From the NCBI GenBank assembly GCA_947474905.1, contig CANJKQ010000033.1, forward strand, positions 1-7,549: a stretch of DNA of 7,549 bases. Direction: 5' to 3'. This document shows positions 1-6,045 of this stretch, in pieces. The position numbers and the translations under genes are program-made. Source of the stretch: Pseudomonadota bacterium. GTDB lineage: Bacteria > Pseudomonadota > Alphaproteobacteria > Sphingomonadales > Sphingomonadaceae. The notes under the pieces are model-generated. The model was not told the DNA's origin. It was given only the letters and a program-made list of their open reading frames with translations, and searched no databases. Numbering within the stretch: position 1 is the stretch's first letter; the number at the start of each line of letters is the position of its first letter.

Positions 1-609
1 ATGGAGCGCGTTCGCGTCGCCATTGTCGAGGCAGCGGTGACGGTCGACGTCGTCGATGTCGGCGGTGGTTTCCCGTCGAGCTATCCCGGCATGGAGCCGC
101 CCCCGCTCGAACGCTATTTCGAGACGATCCACCGCGCTTTCGAGAACCTGCCGATTTCCTATTCGGCGGAATTGTGGGCGGAACCGGGTCGCGCGCTTTG
201 CGCCGAGTACAGCTCGCTGATCGTTCGCGTCGAGCGACGCCGTGGCGAGGAACTCTACATCAACGACGGTGCCTATGGCGCGTTGTTCGATGCCGCGCAT
301 ATCGGCTGGCGCTTCCCAGTGCGGTTGCTCCGCGAGCCCGACAGCCGGGCGCGCGAGATGGCGTTCAGCTTTTACGGGCCGACCTGCGACGACCTTGACC
401 ATATGGCGGGGCCGTTTCTGTTGCCGGCGGACGTGCAGGCGGGCGATTATCTCGAAATCGGGATGCTCGGTGCCTATGGCGCCGCGATGCGCACGGCGTT
501 CAACGGCTTCACCAACGGCGCCACGATCGTCGTCGAGGATGAGCCGATGACGTCGCTCTACCGCGATGCCGAGGCCGAGCCCGCGACAGCCAACGTCGTC
601 AAGCTGTAA
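1..609 (+). CDS. Ornithine decarboxylase-type PLP-dependent decarboxylase (fold III), C-terminal part
   Basis: This is the C-terminal 202 residues of a fold-III, alanine-racemase-like PLP decarboxylase, most likely for ornithine, giving putrescine in the cytoplasm. Visible landmarks, numbered from the window edge, are the PLP-phosphate glycine loop GGGF (21-24), the second phosphate-binding motif EPGR (61-64), the catalytic GPTCD (126-130, equivalent to Cys360/Asp361 of mouse ODC) and the GAYG motif (157-160) with the cofactor-contacting tyrosine. The PLP-binding lysine and most of the barrel, roughly 180-200 residues, lie upstream of the window. The ATG at base 1 is therefore almost certainly an internal methionine, not the start. 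The TAA stop is at 607-609. A polyamine synthase gene follows on the same strand after 95 bases, which supports a putrescine-forming role. Lysine or dual specificity cannot be excluded. The PLP decarboxylase tied to exosortase A loci was considered, but the Cys-Asp motif and the neighbour favour the ODC type. Confidence 0.9.
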   Translation: MERVRVAIVEAAVTVDVVDVGGGFPSSYPGMEPPPLERYFETIHRAFENLPISYSAELWAEPGRALCAEYSSLIVRVERRRGEELYINDGAYGALFDAAHIGWRFPVRLLREPDSRAREMAFSFYGPTCDDLDHMAGPFLLPADVQAGDYLEIGMLGAYGAAMRTAFNGFTNGATIVVEDEPMTSLYRDAEAEPATANVVKL

Positions 610-612
610 TTA

Positions 613-684
613 TCGATCGTCATGCCAGCGCAAGCTGGCATCGCATGCGGCCTGCGGCCCCAGCTTTCGCTGGGGCGACGGTCG
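613..684. repeat. Intergenic palindromic repeat with two hairpins (REP-like)
   Basis: The gap between the decarboxylase and the synthase genes holds two perfect hairpins. The first has 8-bp arms at 622-629 and 634-641 around a GCAA tetraloop. The second has 7-bp arms at 658-664 and 669-675 around TTTC. The self-complementary octamer CGCATGCG lies between them at 642-649. Both hairpins share a CCAGC...GCTGG core, as if built from one repeated unit. There is no T-run after either hairpin, so they do not look like standard intrinsic terminators. I recall this style of element as a dispersed intergenic repeat in Sphingomonas-type genomes. That is memory, and copy number cannot be judged from one window. 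In a joint transcript the hairpins could protect the upstream mRNA or alter the ratio of the two products. Confidence 0.75.
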
Positions 685-693
685 TTTGTTTCT

Positions 694-700
694 AGGAAAG
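694..700 (+). promoter_or_regulatory. Ribosome binding site of the deoxyhypusine-synthase-like gene
   Basis: AGGAAAG lies four bases before the ATG at 705 and fixes that start. It lies beyond the double-hairpin repeat, so the repeat does not occlude it. Confidence 0.7.
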
Positions 701-704
701 AATA

Positions 705-1754
705 ATGACCCAACCGATCAACACCAATCGCAAGGCCGAGCTCTTGTCGACCACGGTCGAACATGTCGACATCAAGAGCTTTGATGCGCGGCCCATCATC
801 GACGCGATGGGGAAGATGAGCTTCACAAGCCGCGATCTGGCGCGCGCGACCGGCATCTATAACCAGATGCTGGCAGACCCCGATTGCACGATCTTCCTGG
901 TCATTGCCGGCTCCACCAGCGCGGGCGGCTGCATGGACCTTTATGCCGAGCTCGTCCGCTCCAACATGGTCGATTGCGTGGTGGCGACGGGCGCGACGAT
1001 CGTCGACATGGATTTCTTCGAAGGGCTTGGCCACAAGCATTATCAAGCGCTTGAGGTGCCCGACGACGACACGCTGCGCTCGCTCTATATCGACCGCATC
1101 TATGATACCTATATCGACGAAGAGCAGCTGCAGGACTGCGACTTCACGATCAACAAGATCGCCAACGAGCTGGAGCCGCGCGCTTATTCGAGCCGCGCCT
1201 TCATCCGCGAAATGGGCCGCTACCTCAGCGAGCACGGCAAGAAGGAAAACAGCCTCGTCAAGCTCGCTTACGAGCATGACGTGCCAATCTTCTGCCCCGC
1301 GTTCGTGGACAGCTCGGCGGGTTTCGGCCTCGTCAAGCATCAGGTCGACCGGATGAAGGAAGGCAAGCCGTACCTGATGATCGACGCGGTCGCCGATTTC
1401 CGCGAGTTGACCGATATCAAGATCAAAGCGGGGGAAAGCGGCCTGCTGATGGTCGGCGGCGGCGTGCCCAAGAATTTCATTCAGGACACGGTCGTCTGCG
1501 CCGAGATTCTGGGGCATGAGGATGTGGCGGTCCACAAATATGCCGTGCAGATCACGGTCGCCGATGTGCGCGACGGCGCCTGCTCGTCCTCGACGCTGCA
1601 GGAAGCGGCGAGCTGGGGCAAGGTTTCGACCGCGATCGAGCAGATGGTGTTCGCCGAGGCGGGATCGGTGATGCCGCTGCTCGCCAGCGATGCCTATCAC
1701 CGCGAGCATTGGAAGAACCGGCCGAAGCGGGCCTGGGCGCGCCTGTTCGCCTGA
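705..1754 (+). CDS. Deoxyhypusine synthase family protein, probable homospermidine-forming enzyme
   Basis: This complete 349-residue protein belongs to the deoxyhypusine synthase (DHS) family, which transfers an aminobutyl group from a polyamine by an NAD-dependent mechanism. Visible family features are the glycine/serine NAD-site segment AGSTSAGG (68-75), PAFVDSSAGFG (198-208), GGGVPKNF (251-258), YAVQITVADV (279-288) and EAASWGK (300-306). Lys306 matches the lysine that forms the enzyme-imine intermediate (human Lys329). Trp304 and Glu300 also match human active-site residues. Several other spermidine-site residues differ (see findings). Bacteria lack the eIF5A substrate, so the product is probably a free polyamine. 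With an ornithine decarboxylase upstream, condensation of putrescine into sym-homospermidine is the best inference; spermidine-dependent chemistry is an alternative. The ATG at 705 has a good ribosome site. The downstream gene converges with only two bases between stops. Confidence 0.9.
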   Translation: MTQPINTNRKAELLSTTVEHVDIKSFDARPIIDAMGKMSFTSRDLARATGIYNQMLADPDCTIFLVIAGSTSAGGCMDLYAELVRSNMVDCVVATGATIVDMDFFEGLGHKHYQALEVPDDDTLRSLYIDRIYDTYIDEEQLQDCDFTINKIANELEPRAYSSRAFIREMGRYLSEHGKKENSLVKLAYEHDVPIFCPAFVDSSAGFGLVKHQVDRMKEGKPYLMIDAVADFRELTDIKIKAGESGLLMVGGGVPKNFIQDTVVCAEILGHEDVAVHKYAVQITVADVRDGACSSSTLQEAASWGKVSTAIEQMVFAEAGSVMPLLASDAYHREHWKNRPKRAWARLFA

Positions 1755-1756
1755 CT

Positions 1757-3046
1757 CTAGACGGGCGTCGCGGTCGTTTCTGGCTGCGCGCCCGTCCGCC
1801 GGACCGGGCGATACCGCTCGGGCAGCATCAGCGTGCCCACCAACGCGACGACCACCGCGGCAGCCGCATACCAGCCCGGCGCGAGCGGGCTCTTCGACCA
1901 GTCGATCAGCACCTGCTCGATAAACTGGGTGCTGCCGCCAAATAGCGCGAGCGACACGGCATAAACGGTTCCCAGCCCGCTTGCGCGCACGCCGCGCGGC
2001 AACGCCTCCCCGATCAGCGTGACGGCGGGGTTGGTGGCAAATTCCAGCGTCATCGACAAAATGGCCGTCATCGCCAACAGCGCCACGGTGCTGCGGAAAT
2101 ACGCGACCACCATGAACGCGGGCGGCAAGAGCAGGATCAGCAACACATTCGCCGGAATCAGCACGGCCTTCCGGCCATAACGATCCGATGCCCAGCCCGC
2201 TGCGACATCCACCAGAATCGCGCTCAGCCCCAGCACCACCGTCGACCCAAAGGCCGAGGTCGCTGCCATCCCCAAATCCTTCTGCGCGAAGGTGTTGAGG
2301 TAATCGAGCGTATAGCCGGTGATCGCGCCACCCGCCATGGCGACAACGCCGATCAGCGTCAGGCGGGCGATGCCTCCGGTTGGCAGCGGCGCAACAGCAT
2401 CAGGCTCTGCATGGTGCAGCGTTTCGTCAAGCGAGCGCCGCACCGCCAGCGCGAACGGGATGATCAGCGCGCCGATCAAAAAGGCGATACGCCACCCCCA
2501 TTGGGCGAGCGCTGTCGGGCTTAACACAGTCGACAGGACCAGCCCGACACTGCCCGAAACCAGAATGCCGGCATTTTGCGAGACGAATTGCAGCGAAGTG
2601 TAGAGGCCGCGTTTTTCCGGCGGCGCAGCTTCCAGCAAATAGGCGGTATTGGGCCCGACCTCGCCCCCCAGCGCGAAACCCTGAAGCATCCGGCACGCCA
2701 CCGCCAGCACCGGCGCCGCCATGCCGATCACCGCATAAGGCGGGATCAGCGCCAGCCCGATCATCGCACCGCCCATCAGCACGAACGACAACAGCATCGC
2801 CGGCCGCCGCCCCACCCGGTCTGCCACCCGGCCCAGCACAATGCTGCCCAACGGCCGCGTCAGAAAGCCAATGCCGAAGGTCGCGAGCGTGAGCAGCAAC
2901 TGGTGCCCGCCGCTTTTGGGAAACAGCGTGTCGGCGATCTGCGTGGCGAAAAAGGCGTAGGTCAGAAAATCATAGAAATCGAGGCCATTGCCTGCGGTAA
3001 CCGCGGCAATCTGCCGCCTGTTGAGCCTGACGCCCGCGCTTGCCAT
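1757..3046 (-). CDS. MFS transporter, metabolite:H+ symporter (MHS)-like
   Basis: This 429-residue polytopic inner-membrane protein should have 12 membrane segments and belongs to the major facilitator superfamily. It carries the loop 2-3 signature GRVADRVGRRP (72-82), its second-half counterpart GWASDRYGRK (284-293), and RMLQGFALGGEVG (119-131), a motif typical of the MHS branch (proline/betaine, alpha-ketoglutarate, citrate and shikimate carriers). The N-terminal GNGLDFYDFLTYAFFA (19-34) also fits that branch. The substrate cannot be deduced. The start is set at the ATG at 3046-3044, because only from there does the sequence look like an MHS N-terminus. The open frame continues to 3373, but that part is polar, lacks family similarity and lies antisense to the neighbouring MAPEG gene. 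A GAGGGG about ten bases upstream may be the ribosome site. The gene is divergent from the MAPEG pair and convergent with the synthase gene, so a polyamine-related role is only a guess. Confidence 0.88.
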   Translation of the reverse strand: MASAGVRLNRRQIAAVTAGNGLDFYDFLTYAFFATQIADTLFPKSGGHQLLLTLATFGIGFLTRPLGSIVLGRVADRVGRRPAMLLSFVLMGGAMIGLALIPPYAVIGMAAPVLAVACRMLQGFALGGEVGPNTAYLLEAAPPEKRGLYTSLQFVSQNAGILVSGSVGLVLSTVLSPTALAQWGWRIAFLIGALIIPFALAVRRSLDETLHHAEPDAVAPLPTGGIARLTLIGVVAMAGGAITGYTLDYLNTFAQKDLGMAATSAFGSTVVLGLSAILVDVAAGWASDRYGRKAVLIPANVLLILLLPPAFMVVAYFRSTVALLAMTAILSMTLEFATNPAVTLIGEALPRGVRASGLGTVYAVSLALFGGSTQFIEQVLIDWSKSPLAPGWYAAAAVVVALVGTLMLPERYRPVRRTGAQPETTATPV

Positions 3047-3172
3047 GCCTGTCGCGCCCCTCAGATCGCTTTTGGCCAAGGCTAGCGCCAAAGCCCGGCT
3101 GCGCAATCCCCGACACAAGGGTTGCATATCCAGACTGATTGCGTCAGCCTGCCCGTCGAAAAGGGGGACTGC
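3047..3172. promoter_or_regulatory. Divergent intergenic region with an inverted repeat in the transporter leader
   Basis: These 126 bases separate two divergent start codons and must hold the promoters of both the transporter (leftward) and the MAPEG pair (rightward). I see no convincing -35/-10 pair on either strand. An inverted repeat GCTTTTGGC (3068-3076) / GCCAAAGC (3087-3094), with one bulged T and a 10-base spacer, lies 22-48 bases upstream of the transporter ATG. It could be an operator or an mRNA leader hairpin. AAGGGGG at 3161-3167 is the likely ribosome site for the first MAPEG gene. Confidence 0.45.
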
Positions 3173-3607
3173 ATGCATCACACACTCTTGGCACCAGCGG
3201 TCGTGCTGGTCCTGTGGACGATCGTCATGCTGTTCTGGACCGTCGCGGCGCGGCTGCCCGCGATGGCGCGCGCTGGCTTGCCAATCACCGGGCCACGCGG
3301 GGGCGTGCGGGCGCAAGTAATTGACGACCAAATCCCGCCGGTCGCGGCGTGGAAATCGCATAACCACATGCACCTGATGGAACAGCCGACATTATTCTAT
3401 GCGGTCGTGCTGATCCTGGCGGTCAGCGGCGGCGATAGCGCGATCAACGTCGAACTTGCCTGGGTCTATGTCGGTCTGCGGATTGCCCATTCCCTGTGGC
3501 AGGCGCTGATCAATATCATCCCGGTTCGCACCCTGTTGTTCATGGCATCGACGACGGTGTTGATCGTCATGGCGATCAATGCCCTACGCCTCACTTTGGA
3601 GATTTGA
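3173..3607 (+). CDS. MAPEG family membrane protein (first of tandem pair)
   Basis: This small integral membrane protein of 144 residues belongs to the MAPEG family (membrane-associated proteins in eicosanoid and glutathione metabolism). It has four hydrophobic segments at roughly 6-28, 73-86, 92-112 and 117-138. The family signature region is HNHMHLMEQPTLFYA (63-77), at the start of the second helix, followed by WVYVGLRIAHSLWQ (97-110). Bacterial members are often glutathione transferase-like or of unknown function, and no substrate can be assigned. The start at 3173 is supported by a strong AAGGGGG six bases upstream and by alignment with the next gene, which begins at the same point relative to its first helix. 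An earlier in-frame ATG at 3122 would add 17 polar residues and is unlikely. The stop lies five bases before the next start, indicating cotranscription with the second paralogue. Confidence 0.85.
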   Translation: MHHTLLAPAVVLVLWTIVMLFWTVAARLPAMARAGLPITGPRGGVRAQVIDDQIPPVAAWKSHNHMHLMEQPTLFYAVVLILAVSGGDSAINVELAWVYVGLRIAHSLWQALINIIPVRTLLFMASTTVLIVMAINALRLTLEI

Positions 3608-3612
3608 CCCCG

Positions 3613-4047
3613 ATGAACAGCCCCATCCTTGCCCCCATCGTCGCGCTGGTCGCGTGGAGCCTGTTAATGTGGCTATGGATGTACGCCACGCGCATCCCTG
3701 CGATGCAAAAGGCGAAGATCGATACCATAAACCTGGTTGGCGGCAGCGGCGCCGACCTTAAGGCGATCATCCCGCCCAAATCGCAATGGCCTGCCGACAA
3801 TTACAACCATCTGCACGAGCAACCGACGATCTTTTACGCGATCGCGATCGTCCACGCGCTGATCGGCACCGGCCATGGCATCAACTTGTCGATCGCCTGG
3901 GGCTATGTGGCCTTGCGCATTCTCCACAGCATCGTCCAGGCGACGGTGAACCGGGTGATCGTGCGCTTCTCCATCTTTGCGCTGTCAAACCTTTGCCTGA
4001 TCGCCCTGACGCTGCACGCGGCGATGGCGCTGGCCTATCGAGGCTGA
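3613..4047 (+). CDS. MAPEG family membrane protein (second of tandem pair)
   Basis: This is a second 144-residue MAPEG protein with the same four-helix layout as its upstream neighbour and clear similarity to it. Examples are LAPIVALVAW against LAPAVVLVLW at the N-terminus, a shared RIPAM/RLPAM at the end of helix 1, NYNHLHEQPTIFYA (63-76), and WGYVALRILHSIVQA (96-110). The loop between helix 1 and the signature differs most: here it reads LVGGSGADLKAIIPPKSQW (41-59). The two genes look like an old tandem duplication. The ATG at 3613 follows the preceding stop by five bases. The only ribosome-site candidate is a GGAG (3598-3601) 11 bases upstream inside the previous gene, so translation may be coupled. 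An earlier in-frame ATG at 3496 lies inside the first gene and adds polar sequence without family similarity. The substrate is unknown, and catalytic function is not proven for either paralogue. Confidence 0.85.
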   Translation: MNSPILAPIVALVAWSLLMWLWMYATRIPAMQKAKIDTINLVGGSGADLKAIIPPKSQWPADNYNHLHEQPTIFYAIAIVHALIGTGHGINLSIAWGYVALRILHSIVQATVNRVIVRFSIFALSNLCLIALTLHAAMALAYRG

Positions 4048-4059
4048 TCCCTTCTCTCA

Positions 4060-4133
4060 CCGTTCCCCCCGAGCGACGTCGAGGGGCGGGAGGGCTCGGA
4101 AGAGCTCAGCTCGACTGCGCTCGACACGAACGG
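4060..4133. repeat. Imperfect inverted repeat between convergent genes
   Basis: Two 24-base arms, 4060-4083 and 4110-4133, are inverted copies of each other with 18 of 24 positions matching. Three blocks are perfect: CCGTTC, CGAGCG and GTCGAG (read on the + strand from the left arm). The spacer is 26 bases. The right arm, read on the - strand, gives CCGTTCGTGTCGAGCG followed by CAGTCGAG, a sequence I recall as a frequent intergenic repeat in sphingomonads. It lies between the stop of the second MAPEG gene and the stop of the amidotransferase gene, so it could act as a bidirectional transcription barrier, although no U-tract is present. Confidence 0.65.
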
Positions 4134-4152
4134 GGCCTGTTGCCACCAACGC

Positions 4153-6045
4153 TTACCCGAATAGCCGCGCCATCGATCGGTCGAGCATGAGGAGCTGCCA
4201 AAGCGTCCGGCCATGCTCGGCGCGACCCGCGCGATGATCGGCGGCGAGGCGATCGATCGTCGCGGGTTCGAACCAGCCCGATCCAACCAGCACGGGCGAG
4301 CGCGACAGGGCGGCCGCCTCGTCGGCCAGCGGCCCGCGAAACCATGCGCTGATCGGCGTGACGAAGCCCATTTTCGGTCGATAGAGAATGTCGCGCGGCA
4401 GATGCTTTTCCAGCGCCTTTTTCATCAGCCATTTGCCCTCGCCGCCCCGCAACCGCATCGCCACGGGCAGACGGGCGGCGAATTCCACCAGGCGATAATC
4501 GAGCAACGGTTCACGCGCTTCCAGGCCAACCGCCATGCTGGTGCGATCGACCTTGGTCAGGATGTCGCCGGGCAGCCAGTGCTTGAAATCGGCATATTGC
4601 GCGCGATCAAGCGGTTCGCGCGCCGGGGCATCGGCCATCGTGTCGCGATAGCGCTGCTCCGCCCGATAGCCGGCCAGTGCCGACCGGGCGGCCCCGCTGA
4701 ACAGGGCCGAGCGCAGGGGCGGCGGCGTGATCCCCACCGAACGGGCATAGGCGGCCGCGCCATCATCAGCCAGCGCAAGCAGCGTGGTCTTGGCGCGCAA
4801 AAAGCGGGGCGCCCAGTCCGCTTTCGGATAGGCCCGCCCCAGCCCCCCGAACAGCCGCGCCCGCAAGCCGGTGGGCAACAGCGCCCGCGCCCGCTCCTCC
4901 GCCGCCTGAAAGCGGTAGCGGCGATACCCCGCAAACGCCTCGTCCGCGCCATCCCCGGACAGCGCCACCGTCACTTGCTCGCGCGCCAGGGCACAGACCT
5001 GATACGTCGCCAATGCCGAAGCATCGGCAAAGGGTTCGTCAAACGCCGCCACCAGCGTGTCGAGCAGGGCCATGTCATCCGCCGCCACCACCCGCTCGCG
5101 ATGCCGCGTCGCATAACGCTCGGCGATGCGCGCGGCATAGCGGCGCTCATCATGGTCGGCGACATCAAAGCCAATGGTGCACGTGTTGACCGCGTGGCGA
5201 CTGGCCTCCGCCATCAACGCAACCACCGCGGAACTGTCGACCCCGCCCGACAAGAACGCGCCGAGCGGCACGTCGGCCACCATCCGCGCGCGCACCGCCC
5301 CGCGCATCAGCTCGAGCAATTCTTCCTCAAGCTCGCGCGTCGACCCGCGCGCGCGATGCGAAAAATCGATATCCCACCAACATTGCGGCGCCGGCACCGC
5401 CCGCCCCCGCTCCATCAGCAGGAAATGACCCGCAGGCAGCTTTTTCACGCCCGCCACCATACAACTGTCGTCGGGCACATAGCCGAGCGCCATGAAATCC
5501 TCGACCGCGCGAAGATCAGGGGCGCGGCGGAGCAGCGGATGCGCGAGCAGGCCCTTTAATTCCGACGCAAAGGCCACCGCGCCATCGGCCAGCTGGACAT
5601 AATGGAGCGGCTTCACCCCTAGCCGGTCGCGCGCGAGGAACAGCGACTGGCGAGCGGCATCGTAGAGCGCAAAGGCGAACATGCCGTTCAGCCGGTCGAG
5701 CATCGCCGGCCCCCAGGCCGCCCAGCCATGCAGCAATATTTCGGTATCGCTGTTGGTGGCAAAACGCGCGCCCCGCGCCTCCAGCTCGGCGCGCACATCC
5801 TTGAAATTATAGATTTCGCCGTTGAAGGTCACCGCCAGGGTGCCGTCGGCGCTGAGCATTGGCTGCGCACCACCGGCAAGATCGATGATGGCGAGCCGCC
5901 GATGCGCCAGCCCGACGCCCGGCGCGGTCCACACCCCTGATCCGTCGGGTCCGCGATGCGCCTGTGCATCGGCCATCGCCGTCAGCCGCGCGGGATCGAT
6001 GGGTTTGGGCGTATCGGGGTAGAACAGCCCGGCAATGCCGCACAT
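4153..6045 (-). CDS. Exosortase A (XrtA)/PEP-CTERM system-associated amidotransferase, asparagine synthase-like
   Basis: This complete 630-residue class II glutamine amidotransferase of the asparagine synthase (glutamine-hydrolysing) family is most like the form found in exosortase A loci. The N-terminal glutaminase domain starts MCGIAGLF with Cys2 as nucleophile, and shows AHRRLAIIDL (47-56), NGEIYN (75-80) and SDTE (99-102). The synthetase domain has the ATP-pyrophosphatase loop SGGVDSS (266-272), SGDGADEAFAGYRRY (363-377) and LTKVDRTSMAVGLEAREPLLD (from 496). All key motifs are intact, so the enzyme should use glutamine and ATP. In these loci it is thought to amidate an exopolysaccharide or a precursor, but the acceptor is not established. 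The ATG overlaps the TGA of the exosortase gene by one base, implying a shared transcript and translational coupling; an AGGA lies 11 bases upstream. The length agrees with the family's usual 620-640. A housekeeping AsnB is the alternative, disfavoured by context. Confidence 0.92.
   Translation of the reverse strand: MCGIAGLFYPDTPKPIDPARLTAMADAQAHRGPDGSGVWTAPGVGLAHRRLAIIDLAGGAQPMLSADGTLAVTFNGEIYNFKDVRAELEARGARFATNSDTEILLHGWAAWGPAMLDRLNGMFAFALYDAARQSLFLARDRLGVKPLHYVQLADGAVAFASELKGLLAHPLLRRAPDLRAVEDFMALGYVPDDSCMVAGVKKLPAGHFLLMERGRAVPAPQCWWDIDFSHRARGSTRELEEELLELMRGAVRARMVADVPLGAFLSGGVDSSAVVALMAEASRHAVNTCTIGFDVADHDERRYAARIAERYATRHRERVVAADDMALLDTLVAAFDEPFADASALATYQVCALAREQVTVALSGDGADEAFAGYRRYRFQAAEERARALLPTGLRARLFGGLGRAYPKADWAPRFLRAKTTLLALADDGAAAYARSVGITPPPLRSALFSGAARSALAGYRAEQRYRDTMADAPAREPLDRAQYADFKHWLPGDILTKVDRTSMAVGLEAREPLLDYRLVEFAARLPVAMRLRGGEGKWLMKKALEKHLPRDILYRPKMGFVTPISAWFRGPLADEAAALSRSPVLVGSGWFEPATIDRLAADHRAGRAEHGRTLWQLLMLDRSMARLFG

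Noticed and set aside
1..3. ATG at base 1 as the true start of the decarboxylase
   Set aside because: The protein would lack the PLP-lysine half of the barrel. The first 20 residues read as the strand leading into the GGGF loop, so the gene is cut by the window edge.
1..609. Assignment as the exosortase A-associated PLP decarboxylase
   Set aside because: It lies more than 3.5 kb from the exosortase pair, on the other strand, next to a polyamine gene. Its GPTCD and C-terminal motifs fit ornithine decarboxylase better.
622..675. Hairpins at 622-641 and 658-675 as an intrinsic terminator of the decarboxylase gene
   Set aside because: The stems are strong but neither is followed by a T-run, and the following gene has no evident promoter after them. 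A repeat element is the better description.
558..1709. 383-codon open frame on the - strand across the DHS-like gene
   Set aside because: It is antisense to a gene with clear family motifs, has the Arg/His/Asp-rich composition of a GC-rich shadow frame, and its end contains the peptide typically read out of the palindromic repeat at 613-684.
3047..3373. N-terminal extension of the transporter to an ATG at 3373
   Set aside because: The added 109 residues are polar and unlike any MHS N-terminus, and they lie antisense to the first MAPEG gene, whose start and ribosome site are well supported.
4213..5559. 448-codon open frame on the + strand opposite the amidotransferase gene
   Set aside because: It is very rich in Arg, Gln, His and Gly with no domain pattern, and lies opposite an intact asparagine synthase-like gene. 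It is a high-GC shadow frame.
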